From Prochlorococcus sp. AG-363-N16 (GTDB lineage Bacteria; Cyanobacteriota; Cyanobacteriia; PCC-6307; Cyanobiaceae): 40,593 nucleotides of DNA. The position numbers were made by a program, and so were the translations under genes. Positions within the stretch are counted from its first letter, which is position 1, and the number at the start of each line of letters is the position of its first letter. The stretch covers positions 1 through 40,593 of the forward strand of contig QCFW01000002.1 of NCBI GenBank assembly GCA_003280135.1, in the 5' to 3' direction. Positions 26,758 through 39,630 of this stretch are shown here, piece by piece. The notes under the pieces are model-generated. The model was given only the letters and a program-made list of their open reading frames with translations, did no database searches and was not told the origin of the DNA.

Positions 26758-29559
26758 GTGAAAGATCATTCTGTTGATAAAGGCTCTGCTAAAGGACAAG
26801 ATTCTTTATCTAAGACATACGACCCAGTAGAGACAGAAGCTCGTTGGCAGCGAGTATGGCAGGCCTTAGACGCTTTTCATCCTGATGCAAGTGATCCAGG
26901 TGAGCCATTTTCTATAGTCATTCCTCCTCCTAATGTCACGGGGAGTTTACATATGGGACATGCTTTTAATACTGCTTTAATTGACACAATTGTTAGATTT
27001 CAGCGTTTACAAGGCAAGAATGTTCTTTGTTTGCCAGGTACTGATCATGCATCGATTGCAGTTCAAACAATTCTTGAAAAACAACTAAAAGCACAAGGAC
27101 TGACTCGCTATCAATTAGGTAGGAAAGCATTTTTAGAGAAGGCATGGGAGTGGAAATTAGAAAGTGGAGGGAAAATAGTTGATCAATTGCGACGTTTGGG
27201 ATATTCAGTGGATTGGAAAAGAGAAAGATTTACTTTGGATGAACAACTAAGCAAAGCCGTTTCAGAGGCATTTATACGCTTGCATAATGAAGGATTGATA
27301 TATAGAGGTGAATATCTTGTCAATTGGTGTCCTGCATCAGGATCAGCAGTTAGTGACTTAGAAGTGGAAATGAAAGAAGTAGATGGTCATCTTTGGTATT
27401 TTCAGTATCCATTTACTCATCCTGATTTATCTTCTGAAATCACGCATCTTGAGGTTGCGACTACAAGGCCTGAAACTATGCTTGGAGATGTGGCCATAGC
27501 GGTTAATCCTTCTGATGACAGATATAAACATTTGATTGGCCAGACATTAACGTTGCCTTTTGTTGAGCGTAAGATCCCTTTAATTGCAGATGATCATGTA
27601 GATAAAACATTTGGAACCGGTTGTGTCAAAGTTACTCCTGCACATGACCCTAATGATTTTGCAATAGGCAAGAGACATAATTTGCCTCAGATTACGATCA
27701 TGAATAAGGATGGAACCATGAATGAAATGGCTGGACCATTTCAAGGAATGGATCGGTTTACTGCACGTAAAGCAGTGATAGCTGCGTTAAAAGAGAAAGG
27801 CTTACTGACTAAGATTGATAATTACCGACATAGTATTCCTTATTCGGATAGGGGGAAAGTACCTGTAGAACCTTTGCTCTCGACTCAATGGTTTGTTCGA
27901 ATGGAGTCTATTGCAGATAGATGTCGGACTCATTTAACGCAAGGTGAACCTCACTTTGTTCCAAATAGATGGGAAAAGGTATATAAAGATTGGTTGTATG
28001 GCATTCGTGATTGGTGTATTAGTAGGCAATTATGGTGGGGACATAGAATTCCTGCTTGGTTTATAATTAGTGAAACTAATAATGTTGTAACTGATCAAAC
28101 ACCTTATATAGTAGCTAATTCTATTGATCAAGCTTTTGAGAAAGCACGTCAACTATATGGAGATGATGTGAAGATTCGACAAGATGATGATGTTCTTGAT
28201 ACTTGGTTTTCTAGTGGCTTATGGCCTTTTTCTACCTTGGGGTGGCCTGATGAAAATCATCCTGATTTTAAATGTTGGTATCCCACAAATACTCTTGTAA
28301 CTGGTTTCGATATCATTTTTTTCTGGGTTGCAAGAATGACAATGATGGCAGGAGCCTTTACTGATCGCATGCCTTTTTCAGATGTTTATATTCATGGATT
28401 AGTTAGAGATGAGCAAAACCGTAAAATGAGTAAAAGTCTTGGTAATGGTATTGACCCACTATTATTAATTGAAAAATATGGAGCAGATGCTTTACGCTTT
28501 GCTTTAGTTAAAGAAGTCGCAGGTGCAGGACAAGATGTGCGACTTGACTATAATCGCTCTAATGATACTTCGCTAACAGTAGAAGCCTCTAGAAACTTTG
28601 CTAATAAACTGTGGAATGCCACTAGATTTGCGTTAATGAATAGTGAGCAAACAAGTGTTAATGATTTGTTTGATACAATCGATACTTCTTCTTTGCAACT
28701 TTCTGACAGATGGATCTTATCTAGATTAAATCGTACAAATTTGACTACTTTGAAAAGATATAAAGACTATTCTCTTGGTGAAGCAGCAAAAGGACTTTAT
28801 GAATTTGTTTGGAATGACTTTTGTGATTGGTATTTGGAACTAAGTAAACGTCGTTTAAACAATGGAGAGCCTCAAAATAGTGCTCAACAAATTGATCGAA
28901 GAATTACTCAACAGGTTCTTTTTAAAGTTTTGAATCAGGTTTTAGTGATGTTGCATCCATTAATGCCTCATTTAACGGAGGAACTTTGGCATGGTATTAC
29001 TGGCTTTTCTGAAAAAAAATTGTTAGCACTTCAACGATGGCCAGAATTAGAAGCGCAGTTTATGGATCAAGCTTTAGAAGACTCTTTCGATGAGCTTTAT
29101 GACTCAATTAGATTAGTGAGAAATTTGCGAGCAGTGGCTGGTTTAAAGCCTTCTCAATTTATTCCCGTGAGATTTGTGACTAAAAAGAAGAATTTAAATA
29201 AATTATTAAACGAAGCAATTCATGACATTAAGGCATTAACCAAAGCTAATAGTGTGGAAGTGTTCCATCCAGATCAATTAAAGAAACAACCTTCTGTAAA
29301 AGCTTTGGCTGGAGTATCAGGGGAATTAGAGGTTGTTTTACCAATAGAAGGATTAGTAGATATAAATGCATTACGATCACGATTAGAAAAAGACCTCACT
29401 AAAGCTCAGAAAGAAATTTCAACCCTTTCTGGTCGTTTATCAAATCCTAATTTTGCAAATAAGGCACCAGAGGCCGTTGTATCTGAATGCAAGTTGAAAT
29501 TAGCTGATGCTCAATCTCAATCTGAGTTAGTTAGACAAAGACTCTTAGGCTTAGAGTAA
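26758..29559 (+). CDS. valS: Valyl-tRNA synthetase
   Basis: Charges tRNA-Val and edits mischarged threonine. The 933-residue class I enzyme starts with GTG. The HIGH motif is HMGH (about 65-68) in [15 protein letters not shown]. The editing domain follows (about 200-350, with [17 protein letters not shown] and [16 protein letters not shown]). The KMSKS motif is in [13 protein letters not shown] near 556-560. An anticodon-binding helical domain follows, and the C-terminal ~70 residues form the coiled coil expected for ValRS. The N-terminal 20 residues are a polar extension. A TVP38-like gene follows after 14 bp. Confidence 0.98.
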   Translation: MKDHSVDKGSAKGQDSLSKTYDPVETEARWQRVWQALDAFHPDASDPGEPFSIVIPPPNVTGSLHMGHAFNTALIDTIVRFQRLQGKNVLCLPGTDHASIAVQTILEKQLKAQGLTRYQLGRKAFLEKAWEWKLESGGKIVDQLRRLGYSVDWKRERFTLDEQLSKAVSEAFIRLHNEGLIYRGEYLVNWCPASGSAVSDLEVEMKEVDGHLWYFQYPFTHPDLSSEITHLEVATTRPETMLGDVAIAVNPSDDRYKHLIGQTLTLPFVERKIPLIADDHVDKTFGTGCVKVTPAHDPNDFAIGKRHNLPQITIMNKDGTMNEMAGPFQGMDRFTARKAVIAALKEKGLLTKIDNYRHSIPYSDRGKVPVEPLLSTQWFVRMESIADRCRTHLTQGEPHFVPNRWEKVYKDWLYGIRDWCISRQLWWGHRIPAWFIISETNNVVTDQTPYIVANSIDQAFEKARQLYGDDVKIRQDDDVLDTWFSSGLWPFSTLGWPDENHPDFKCWYPTNTLVTGFDIIFFWVARMTMMAGAFTDRMPFSDVYIHGLVRDEQNRKMSKSLGNGIDPLLLIEKYGADALRFALVKEVAGAGQDVRLDYNRSNDTSLTVEASRNFANKLWNATRFALMNSEQTSVNDLFDTIDTSSLQLSDRWILSRLNRTNLTTLKRYKDYSLGEAAKGLYEFVWNDFCDWYLELSKRRLNNGEPQNSAQQIDRRITQQVLFKVLNQVLVMLHPLMPHLTEELWHGITGFSEKKLLALQRWPELEAQFMDQALEDSFDELYDSIRLVRNLRAVAGLKPSQFIPVRFVTKKKNLNKLLNEAIHDIKALTKANSVEVFHPDQLKKQPSVKALAGVSGELEVVLPIEGLVDINALRSRLEKDLTKAQKEISTLSGRLSNPNFANKAPEAVVSECKLKLADAQSQSELVRQRLLGLE

Positions 29560-29573
29560 GTTTGCATTATTAA

Positions 29574-30169
29574 ATGTTTGATTTTAGTTCTTTTATAACA
29601 GATCAATCTCAGTTCTTTGTAGATCCTTTTGGGATTTTTCTCTTTTTAATTATTTATATTTTCTGGGTTACTTTTTTATTACCTGGTTCATGGTTATCAA
29701 TGATTGCAGGACTTTTATATGGAATAGTTTTAGGTAGCATTTTAGTTTTTATTGGTGCTTCTCTTGGAGCTATTTTAACTTTTTGGTCTGGACGCACTTT
29801 TTTACGGACATGGATACAAAAACGTTTAGAGAATTATCCGAAATTAAAATATATCGAAAATAAAGTTAGTAAAGAAGGTTTGAAGCTAGTAATTTTAACA
29901 AGACTATCTCCTCTTTTTCCATTTGGATTATTGAATTTTGTTTTTGGTTTAAGCCAACTTAAGTTTCAATATTTTTTAGTTGGACTTTTTGCAATTTTGC
30001 CAGGAACAATTTTATATTGTAGCTTGGGATCTCTTGCTGGGGATTTCACAAGATTTAGCGAAACTATTGCAAATCAAAATAGTTTTGTATCCTTTTTATT
30101 TAGCTTAATGGGCTTTTTTGCAACTCTTTTAATTTTTATTCTAGTTTCCAGAATTGCAAAGAATGCCCT

Positions 30170-30194
<25 letters not shown>
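29574..30194 (+). CDS. TVP38/TMEM64 (DedA-like, VTT domain) membrane protein
   Basis: A 206-residue membrane protein with about five hydrophobic segments. It has the VTT-domain landmarks: LLPGSWLSMIAGLLYG (about 36-51), GASLGAILTFWSGR near 62-75, and LVILTRLSPLFPFGLLNFVFGLS (about 103-125), followed by PGTILYCSLGSLAG. Relatives include DedA proteins and eukaryotic TMEM41/VMP1 scramblases. Transport of a lipid or ion is possible but unproven. It is probably cotranscribed with valS. Its last 25 bp overlap the end of the small ORF on the other strand. Confidence 0.85.
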
Positions 30195-32869
<2,675 letters not shown>

Positions 32870-32883
32870 TGTTTAAATTTTGT

Positions 32884-32912
32884 TTGACACTTGGACTTTT
32901 TAACTCTAGAAA
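32884..32912 (+). promoter_or_regulatory. Possible promoter of the sprT-like gene
   Basis: A perfect -35 TTGACA is followed after 17 bp by TAGAAA, which matches the -10 consensus at four of six bases. It lies in the 118 bp divergent gap and points toward the gene at 32988. Confidence 0.4.
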
Positions 32913-32987
32913 GCAGAGTGTTGATTCGTCACTAAGTTTTAGACAGAATCTTATCGCTTTTGCTCTTGAACTGTCATAAATGAAGAA

Positions 32988-33533
32988 ATGCCACTGATTC
33001 CTCTTTTGCCAATATTTCATCGTTTTAACAGAAAATATTTTGATGGTTTGCTTTCTCAAGATTTAAAGCCATTAGTTGCAGTGAGATGGAGTGATGGTCG
33101 CTTGAGGAATACAGCCGGCTTTTATCGGCGTTCTAAAAAAGGTGGTCAGCACTATTCAGAAATCGTTTTATCCACCCCATTACTTATCAATCTTCCTTAC
33201 AACGCGGTAGAGAGTACTCTTTGTCATGAAATGATTCATGCATGGATAGACTTGGTTTTAGGAATTCAAGAAGGTCATGGTCCAATTTTTAAGAAAAAGA
33301 TGAATTCTATAAACTCTTTACAACAAAACTTTCAAATTACTGTTCGTCATCAATACCCTGTACCGAATAGATCTCCTAAATGGTGGGCTATTTGTCCTTC
33401 TTGTGGTTTACGTCTTCCTTATAAGAGAATAGTAAAAGGAGCAGCTTGCAAAAAATGTTGTGATGCTAATCATCATGGAAAATGGAATGCAGGATGTGTT
33501 TTATGTTATGAACCTTTTCTAAAAGAGGCATAA
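32988..33533 (+). CDS. SprT-like zinc metallopeptidase-domain protein
   Basis: A 181-residue protein of the SprT-like group. The zinc-metalloprotease motif HEMIH is at about 80-84 (TLCHEMIHAWIDLVLGI), and a third ligand histidine follows in QEGHGPIFKKKM near 97. The C-terminal part has Cys pairs (CPSCGLRLP, then CKKCC, then CVLCYEPF), the zinc ribbon typical of SprT. Human SPRTN, a relative, cleaves DNA-protein crosslinks. For bacterial SprT the role is not settled, so repair is only a suggestion. The basic 171-residue gene starts 5 bp downstream. Confidence 0.87.
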   Translation: MPLIPLLPIFHRFNRKYFDGLLSQDLKPLVAVRWSDGRLRNTAGFYRRSKKGGQHYSEIVLSTPLLINLPYNAVESTLCHEMIHAWIDLVLGIQEGHGPIFKKKMNSINSLQQNFQITVRHQYPVPNRSPKWWAICPSCGLRLPYKRIVKGAACKKCCDANHHGKWNAGCVLCYEPFLKEA

Positions 33534-33538
33534 TTGTT

Positions 33539-34054
33539 ATGGATAGATACTATTCCGTGAATCGGCGTAAGCGTTCGAGAGATCCACTAGAAAGAAGAAT
33601 GGATCAATTATTTGAAACGGGTCGTCAATTTGTTGATGGTGTAGCTGGAAATCGTCCTGGTAGAAGAAGAAAAGATAATTTTGGAACTTCTACTCTTGAG
33701 TCCTTTGAAAATGCAGGACGTTGGATGGGTGATAAATTGGACTGGTTTTTTGAAGAGGATGATAATTGGTTAGATTCAAATGATACTGAAGCAAATTCTC
33801 AGGTGCCTATTAGTAACATCAAAAGACCTCTACAAGCGATTTCGCTTAGAGTCCCTAAAGCAATAGCTCCTTCAGGACAATCAGATCCAACAGCGATTGC
33901 TGAAGATGAATGGCCTGATGAATCCTCATATCGAATAAATAGATGGCAACGTAGTAAGAGTAATTATGATCGTGTAAATTCTGCAAATGATTTATCCAAG
34001 CAAAGTACTGGAGTCAAACGTTCTCTACCAAAGTCAAGTCGAAGAAGGAATTAA
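33539..34054 (+). CDS. Unknown basic protein downstream of sprT-like gene
   Basis: A 171-residue hydrophilic protein without signal peptide or membrane helix. Both ends are strongly basic: MDRYYSVNRRKRSRDPLERR at the start and KSSRRRN at the end. The centre is acidic and aromatic (GRWMGDKLDWFFEEDDNWLD). The layout suggests partly disordered nucleic-acid or protein binding. No family is recognised. It is probably cotranslated with the SprT-like gene, 5 bp before it. Its TAA overlaps the TAA of ubiC on the other strand (shared TTAA). Confidence 0.72.
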   Translation: MDRYYSVNRRKRSRDPLERRMDQLFETGRQFVDGVAGNRPGRRRKDNFGTSTLESFENAGRWMGDKLDWFFEEDDNWLDSNDTEANSQVPISNIKRPLQAISLRVPKAIAPSGQSDPTAIAEDEWPDESSYRINRWQRSKSNYDRVNSANDLSKQSTGVKRSLPKSSRRRN

Positions 34055-34635
34055 TGGTTTGATTGACGACTAGTTGTTCCTAACCACTCCTCTAGTGCAG
34101 GGTTAAAGACTTCACGTATAACTGTTAGCTCTTTTTTATTACGAAAAAATCTATAATGTCTACTCCAGAAAGGACCAATAAAATTAAATTCATTTTCCAG
34201 CCATAAAGCATTGACTAAAGATAATCCATCAACTTCACGAAAAATTTCAGATCGTCCTTTCGTTAAACTTTCCCAAATAGGCTGTTCTTTATTTTTTAAA
34301 TGAGTTTCTGCTTCTTGTTTATTCCACCAACTTTCTGCCCATGCAAGTGTATGAGAATCACATTGAATCCATACTTGTCGTCTTAAGAGTGGTAATTCAA
34401 GTTCTTTGACTTCGATAGGAGCTGTATCTTCAAGTTGATTTTCTGATTCCATTGCTATCAGCTTTATCTTCACTTGTTTTCCTGTTAAAAGACTTAGATG
34501 TCGGGTTGGACTCCCATCACCAAGTAGCATTATTTTCCATGCACCTGAGAGTTGTTGAGGTGCTGTACCTGATAACACGGATTCTGTTGTTGCTTCCCAA
34601 GTAGCTATGGGTGATTGAAGTAATTTGTTTGTCAG
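34051..34635 (-). CDS. ubiC: Chorismate lyase (UbiC family), CTG start
   Basis: Expected to split chorismate into pyruvate and 4-hydroxybenzoate, the plastoquinone head-group precursor in cyanobacteria. It has the UbiC layout: [16 protein letters not shown] near residues 37-52, [23 protein letters not shown] in the middle, [11 protein letters not shown], and [28 protein letters not shown] near the end. A GTG at 34578 would give 175 residues but has no ribosome site. The frame stays open 19 more codons to CTG at 34635, with AAGGAGGT placed 8 nt before it and a stop behind that; the added residues [20 protein letters not shown] look like a proper N-terminus. The CTG overlaps the TGA of mnmG (CTGA). 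I choose CTG, giving 194 residues. Confidence 0.82.
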   Translation of the reverse strand: MTNKLLQSPIATWEATTESVLSGTAPQQLSGAWKIMLLGDGSPTRHLSLLTGKQVKIKLIAMESENQLEDTAPIEVKELELPLLRRQVWIQCDSHTLAWAESWWNKQEAETHLKNKEQPIWESLTKGRSEIFREVDGLSLVNALWLENEFNFIGPFWSRHYRFFRNKKELTVIREVFNPALEEWLGTTSRQSNH

Positions 34636-36608
34636 CGGAGGTTACCTCCTTGAGTCTTTTCTTTTTTGGTACCTAATAAATCCAAATGTTTATTTCTTGT
34701 ATAGATTTTGAGCCATATTAATAAAGCTGTTAGGTCTGCCTTGCTAACACCTGGCACTTGCGCAGCCTCTCCAAAGTTTTTAGGTTTTTTTGCTGTTAAT
34801 TTTTCTCTAGCTTCTTGGGAAAGCGTGTTGATACTTTTGTAATTAATGTTATCAGGAAGAAGCTTTTGACTTTGTTTTTTAATTTGTTCAATTTGAGCCT
34901 TTTGCCTATTTAAATACCCACTATATTTTATATCAATTTCAACTCCTTCAATTACATCTTGAGGTATGTTACTTGAAATAATTTTGAGTTTGATGAGATC
35001 TTTAGAATGTACACCAGGTCTTCGTAAAATATTTGCAATTGTAATAGATCCTTTGATAGGAGATCCAGTTTCTTTTTCTAAAATGAATGCAATAGGATTA
35101 CTTTCTTTGATACGTTCTTTTTCAAGACGTTCTTTTTCGCATTCAATTGCTTTTTGTTTTGCTTGGAATATTTCCCAACGCCTTTTATCAATAAGATTAA
35201 GTTCAAATCCTAATGGTGTTAAACGCCTATCAGCATTATCTCCTCTTAACAAAAGTCTATATTCGCTACGACTTGTTAATACTCGATATGGTTCTTTTAA
35301 ATCTTTATTGACAAGATCGTCAATCATTGTACCTATATAACTTTCTTCTCTTGAAAAATATATAGCTTCCTTATTTTCAATAAATCTTGTAGCATTGATT
35401 CCAGCAACTAGTCCTTGTGCTGCTGCTTCTTCATATCCAGTAGTTCCATTTAATTGTCCTGCAGTAAATAATCCTTTTATTTTTTTTGTTTCTAAAGATG
35501 GTAGTAATTGTGTTGCAGGAATATAGTCATATTCAACTGCATATGCTGGGCGAAGCATTACACATTTTTCTAATCCTGGTAGTGTTTGCAGTAGTTTTAG
35601 TTGGAGCTTTTCCGGCAATCCAGTTGAGAAACCTTGTACGTATATTTCAGGAGTATTGAGTCCTTCTGGTTCAAGAAATATTTGATGTGATTCTTTATCA
35701 ACAAATCTAACAATTTTATCTTCAATTGATGGGCAATATCGAGGTCCTTTACTATCAATAAAACCACCATAAATGGGTGTAAGGTGAAGATTTTCTTTGA
35801 TTAACTGGTGTGTTGCTTTTGTTGTTCTGGTGATATGGCAACTCATTTGTTTCCCACTTTTCCATGCTGTTGGGTCAAAGGAAAAGAATCGATTGCTGGC
35901 ATCACTTTTTTGTTCTTCAAGAGCATTTAGTTGAATACTTCTTCTATCAATGCGAGCAGGAGTTCCAGTTTTTAATCGTCCTGTTTGAAAACCAAGTTTT
36001 TGAAGTGCTTCTGTAAGACCCTCTGCGGGCTGTTCTCCTGCTCTCCCTGCAGCCATTGATTGATTTCCAATCCAGATTTTTCCTTTTAGAAAAGTACCTG
36101 TTGTAAGAATTACTGCTTTAGCTGCATAAGTACTGCCAAAATAAGTTTTGACTCCACAAATTCGTCCAATTCTTTCTTTTGAGGGCTCAGTATCAGTTTC
36201 AATGTCTACCTCAAGATCGGTGATCATTGCTTCACGAAGATTTAAATTAGACGTACTTTGAAGAATTTGGATCATTTCACGTGAGTATTCACGTTTATCT
36301 GTTTGAGCCCGTAATGCCCAAACAGCAGGTCCTCTGCTTGCATTTAATATTCTTTTTTGTAAGGCAGTTGCATCAGCCAGCCGTCCAATTACACCCCCAA
36401 GAGCATCCACTTCATGTACTAATTGACTTTTAGCCGGTCCTCCAACTGCAGGATTACATGGTTGCCAAGCAATACGATCAAGATTTAAAGTAAATAATGC
36501 TGTTGATAATCCTAAGCGAGCAGTAGTAATAGCAGCTTCACACCCTGCATGTCCACCACCTACTACTATCACATCAAAAACTTCGTTGTAGTGGTTTCTT
36601 GTAGTCAT
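34632..36608 (-). CDS. mnmG: tRNA uridine-5-carboxymethylaminomethyl modification enzyme MnmG (GidA)
   Basis: With MnmE, adds the carboxymethylaminomethyl group to wobble uridine of several tRNAs using FAD, NADH and methylene-tetrahydrofolate. The 658-residue length is normal. FAD binding is at [13 protein letters not shown] (about 15-27), followed by [21 protein letters not shown], the second nucleotide motif TTGTFLKG, and [14 protein letters not shown]. The C-terminal helical domain ends with [20 protein letters not shown]. It lies 39 bp after dnaB. Its final codons encode the ribosome site of ubiC. Confidence 0.97.
   Translation of the reverse strand: MTTRNHYNEVFDVIVVGGGHAGCEAAITTARLGLSTALFTLNLDRIAWQPCNPAVGGPAKSQLVHEVDALGGVIGRLADATALQKRILNASRGPAVWALRAQTDKREYSREMIQILQSTSNLNLREAMITDLEVDIETDTEPSKERIGRICGVKTYFGSTYAAKAVILTTGTFLKGKIWIGNQSMAAGRAGEQPAEGLTEALQKLGFQTGRLKTGTPARIDRRSIQLNALEEQKSDASNRFFSFDPTAWKSGKQMSCHITRTTKATHQLIKENLHLTPIYGGFIDSKGPRYCPSIEDKIVRFVDKESHQIFLEPEGLNTPEIYVQGFSTGLPEKLQLKLLQTLPGLEKCVMLRPAYAVEYDYIPATQLLPSLETKKIKGLFTAGQLNGTTGYEEAAAQGLVAGINATRFIENKEAIYFSREESYIGTMIDDLVNKDLKEPYRVLTSRSEYRLLLRGDNADRRLTPLGFELNLIDKRRWEIFQAKQKAIECEKERLEKERIKESNPIAFILEKETGSPIKGSITIANILRRPGVHSKDLIKLKIISSNIPQDVIEGVEIDIKYSGYLNRQKAQIEQIKKQSQKLLPDNINYKSINTLSQEAREKLTAKKPKNFGEAAQVPGVSKADLTALLIWLKIYTRNKHLDLLGTKKEKTQGGNLR
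34637..34651 (-). promoter_or_regulatory. ubiC: Shine-Dalgarno of ubiC inside a GC hairpin
   Basis: The minus strand reads AAGGAGGT (34651-34644) followed directly by AACCTCC. GGAGG and CCTCC pair as a 5 bp stem with a TAA loop. The site is fully consensus, but free only when the hairpin is open, for example while ribosomes finish mnmG, whose last codons run through it. Confidence 0.65.
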
Positions 36609-36647
36609 ACTCGTTGTTTTAACACATCTTTTTAATGCAATAGGTTT

Positions 36648-38063
36648 TTAAGTAGCAAGATTTCTAAATCTTGTGAATTCAGGTTCAAAAAGTAATTTCA
36701 CAGTACCTATTGGACCATTTCTATGTTTTGTAACTATTACTTCAGTAATGTTTCTGTCAGGTGTTTCAGGGTTGTAGTACTCATCACGATAAATCATTAG
36801 TACTAAGTCAGCATCTTGTTCTATGGATCCAGACTCTCTTAGGTCACTGAGCATCGGTCTTTTATTTGTACGAGATTCCACCCCTCTACTTAGTTGCGAA
36901 AGAGCGATTACAGGTACCTTTAGCTCTCTAGCCATTGCTTTTAGACCTCTTGTAATGCGCGACAGTTCTTGTACTCGATTGTCTGGTGTTGAACCTTCCA
37001 TCAGTTGTAGGTAATCAATGACTATTACTCCTAGTTCTTTGCCTTGCTCGGCTATTAATCTTCTACATAAAGATCTCATTTCCAGTACACCCAGATTAGG
37101 TTTGTCATCTATAAATATTGGTAATTGACCTAAGGTATTAATGCCTTGACCTAGTAGAGGCCATTCTTCTTGAGTTAATCTTCCAGTTCTTAATCTTCCA
37201 CTGTCTATACCTACTTCCATTGCTAATAACCTATATGTTAACTGCTCTTTGCTCATTTCTAGACTAAATAGACAAACTGGAAGAGAATGCAGTTGTGCAA
37301 CGTTTTTAGCCATATTTAAAACAATCGAGGTTTTCCCCATAGCTGGCCTACCAGCAACAATGATCAAGTCACTTTTTTGTAGACCTTGAGTCATCTGATC
37401 AAGATCAAAGAAATTAACTGGTATGCCAGCAACTGAAGTACCTAGTGATCGACTTTCAATTTCTTTAAAGGTTGTTGTGACAATTTCGGCTGTCGGGATC
37501 AGTCCTTTTGAAGGTTGTTCTTGGCTGATTGCAAAGATTTTTTGTTCTGCTTTATCTAAAACTTCATCAGTAGCGATATCTTGATCAAAACTGAGTTTGA
37601 TTACTTCATTTCCTGATTTTATTAGTTCACGACGGATAAACTTATCAGTAATTAATTGTGCGACTTGTTCTATCGCCGCTGTAGAAGCAACTCCTTCAAC
37701 AAGTGCTACTAGTCTCTGATTACCTCCAATTTTTTCTAAACTTCCTTTATCTGCCAACCAAGATCTCATAGAGGTTAAATCAGTAGGTCTGCCCTGGCTA
37801 TGTAGCATTAATGCAGTACGAAATATTTCTCGATGAGCACTGAGATAGAAAGCTTCTGGTTGTACTATGTCAGCGATACGACTAATTGCATCTGGATCTA
37901 ATAAGATTCCTCCTAATACTGCTTCTTCAGCTTCAAGATTTTGTGGAGGAATGCGATCAGGCTGGGCTTCAAAATTGGGTTCTCCTGAATTTTTGTATTT
38001 TCGAGTTGTATTTTCTTTCTCAATAGAAGTATCTCCATTGTCTTTAAAGGGAATGCTAACCAT
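36648..38063 (-). CDS. dnaB: Replicative DNA helicase DnaB
   Basis: Hexameric ATP-driven helicase of the replication fork. The 471 residues comprise the N-terminal DnaG-interacting domain (about 35-140, from PPQNLEAEEAVLGGILLD), a linker, and the RecA-like motor with Walker A GRPAMGKT at 238-245, Walker B LGVIVIDYLQLM near 345-356 and the DLRESGSIEQDADLV segment. No intein interrupts the Walker A or DLRESG region, unlike in some other cyanobacterial dnaB genes. The first 30 residues are a polar extension. It lies between rplI (62 bp upstream) and mnmG, a common cyanobacterial order. Confidence 0.98.
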   Translation of the reverse strand: MVSIPFKDNGDTSIEKENTTRKYKNSGEPNFEAQPDRIPPQNLEAEEAVLGGILLDPDAISRIADIVQPEAFYLSAHREIFRTALMLHSQGRPTDLTSMRSWLADKGSLEKIGGNQRLVALVEGVASTAAIEQVAQLITDKFIRRELIKSGNEVIKLSFDQDIATDEVLDKAEQKIFAISQEQPSKGLIPTAEIVTTTFKEIESRSLGTSVAGIPVNFFDLDQMTQGLQKSDLIIVAGRPAMGKTSIVLNMAKNVAQLHSLPVCLFSLEMSKEQLTYRLLAMEVGIDSGRLRTGRLTQEEWPLLGQGINTLGQLPIFIDDKPNLGVLEMRSLCRRLIAEQGKELGVIVIDYLQLMEGSTPDNRVQELSRITRGLKAMARELKVPVIALSQLSRGVESRTNKRPMLSDLRESGSIEQDADLVLMIYRDEYYNPETPDRNITEVIVTKHRNGPIGTVKLLFEPEFTRFRNLAT

Positions 38064-38125
38064 TTAGATAATATGCATTAGATACAGAGAGATTTTTTTG
38101 GTCGTTAAATAAAGCCTACAAGTAA

Positions 38126-38584
38126 TTAATAACTCAGTACTTCAACATTGATTTCTGCAGTTACTTCAGCATGCAATTTAATTTCAACTTTGTATTTGCC
38201 CACGCCATGAATTTCTGGAACAGTAATCGTCCTGCGATCAATTTCTTTTTTTGTAGCTTGCTCTATTGCTTCAGCCACATCACCATTTGTAACTGTTCCA
38301 AATAAAACCCCATCTTCTCCTACTTGTTTTTTCACCGTAAACCTTCCAATTGTTTTAAGCGCTGTTTCAAAATCAATTGCTTGTTGCTTTAAAGCTTCTT
38401 CATGTTCTTTTTGCTTAGCTCTTCTATGCTCAACTTGCTTTAATACTGCTGCAGTTACTGGAACAGCTTTTCCATATGGTAGGAGGAAGTTCCTTGCATA
38501 ACCAGGCGCAACTTCTACAACATCTCCGTCCTTGCCAAGGCTAAGAACATTTTCTTGAAGAACAACTTGAACTCTTTTGGCCAT
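38126..38584 (-). CDS. rplI: Large ribosomal subunit protein bL9
   Basis: A 152-residue protein of the 50S subunit. It begins with the typical N domain ([37 protein letters not shown]), continues through a long connecting helix rich in Lys, Glu and Gln (about 45-80), and ends with the C domain ([45 protein letters not shown]). Full length. It is followed by dnaB and preceded by the desaturase after 43 bp. Confidence 0.97.
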   Translation of the reverse strand: MAKRVQVVLQENVLSLGKDGDVVEVAPGYARNFLLPYGKAVPVTAAVLKQVEHRRAKQKEHEEALKQQAIDFETALKTIGRFTVKKQVGEDGVLFGTVTNGDVAEAIEQATKKEIDRRTITVPEIHGVGKYKVEIKLHAEVTAEINVEVLSY

Positions 38585-38627
38585 CTTGTATTAAATGAAG
38601 ATTGATCGTTTAATTTCTCTTAGCAGT

Positions 38628-39563
38628 TTAGGACGCAATGGGCAATCTAATTTTTTTTGCTAGACCTATAGCTCTTAAGAAACGTATATGTTGCCAAGTT
38701 AAATCTATTTGACCTTCTTGAAGACCTTGTTTTGCTGAACTTGGATAAGCATGATGATTATTGTGCCAACCTTCACCAAAGGTTAAGGCTGCTACCCAGG
38801 GATTATTTTTTGAACTATCTCCACTTTCAAATGCGACTGATCCCCAGCAGTGTGTAGCAGAGTTCACAAGCCAAGTTACGTGATACACAACAACTAATCT
38901 CAAAGGTATTCCCCACAAAACCATTGACCAACCTCCTACATCATTAATTGTCCCTATCCAAAACAACAGTGCTCCTAGGGGTATTTGCAAAAGTAAAAAA
39001 TAATTATTTAAGAAACGATAATAGGGATCTTTTGCTAAATCACCTGTGAATTTAGGCACTGCATCCATAGCAGGTACTGCTTCGAACATCCAGCCCATGT
39101 GACTCCACCAAAAGCCTTTATTACTATTGTGATGATCTGCGTCAGTATCTGAAAAAGTATGATGATGCCTGTGTAATCCTACCCAGTCAATGGGACCATG
39201 TTGGCAGCTTAATGCTCCACATGTCGCAAAGAATCTTTCGAGCCATTGTGGAACTTTAAAGGAACGATGAGATAGCAGTCTGTGATAGCCAAGTGTAACG
39301 CCAAGGCAAGCAGTGATCCAATAAAGAATGAGTAAGCAACTTACAGATTGCCAGCTCCAAAATCTAGGTAATAAAGCAAAGATTGTTAAAGCATGAATAG
39401 CTAACATAAAAAGAATTGTTCCCCATCTTTTCTGAAACCGATCATTTTTATTGTTAGTAGAAACTTGCAACTTGCTTGAGGCAGCAAGGGCTTTATCTCC
39501 ATTAACCGGTTTGCGCAATGGAGCATTAGCACTTATCACACTTGAAACCACTCTAATCTTCAA
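38628..39563 (-). CDS. Delta-9-type fatty acid desaturase (DesC-like)
   Basis: Membrane di-iron enzyme placing a first double bond in acyl lipids. All three histidine boxes are intact: HRLLSH at 94-99, HRHHH at 131-135 and HNNHH at 267-271. Pairs of hydrophobic helices lie at about 49-92 and 186-232. Similarity to the DesC/acyl-CoA delta-9 group is clear from EGWHNNHHAYPSSAKQG and VNSATHCWG. Which acyl position is used is inferred. The N-terminal ~45 residues are variable. No ATG occurs before residue 53: the frame opens after a TAA and the first usable start is TTG at 39563, with GTG codons following, so the start is uncertain by a few residues. The upstream gap carries a palindrome resembling a Fur box. 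Confidence 0.93.
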   Translation of the reverse strand: MKIRVVSSVISANAPLRKPVNGDKALAASSKLQVSTNNKNDRFQKRWGTILFMLAIHALTIFALLPRFWSWQSVSCLLILYWITACLGVTLGYHRLLSHRSFKVPQWLERFFATCGALSCQHGPIDWVGLHRHHHTFSDTDADHHNSNKGFWWSHMGWMFEAVPAMDAVPKFTGDLAKDPYYRFLNNYFLLLQIPLGALLFWIGTINDVGGWSMVLWGIPLRLVVVYHVTWLVNSATHCWGSVAFESGDSSKNNPWVAALTFGEGWHNNHHAYPSSAKQGLQEGQIDLTWQHIRFLRAIGLAKKIRLPIAS

Positions 39564-39583
39564 GAAGGTATCTTATAATAACT

Positions 39584-39602
39584 GATAATGATTAATATCA
39601 GC
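39584..39602. promoter_or_regulatory. Palindrome resembling a Fur box in the desaturase/XRE divergent gap
   Basis: The plus strand reads GATAATGATTAATATCAGC, which matches the classical 19-bp Fur consensus GATAATGATAATCATTATC at 14 positions, the first nine without mismatch. Perfect CTGATA/TATCAG arms (39582-39601) overlap it. A TATAAT (39574-39579) lies just upstream on the plus strand. AT-rich DNA produces such matches by chance, so this is a candidate only. Confidence 0.35.
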
Positions 39603-39630
39603 CAACAGGTTTGATCTTCTGAACGATTTT

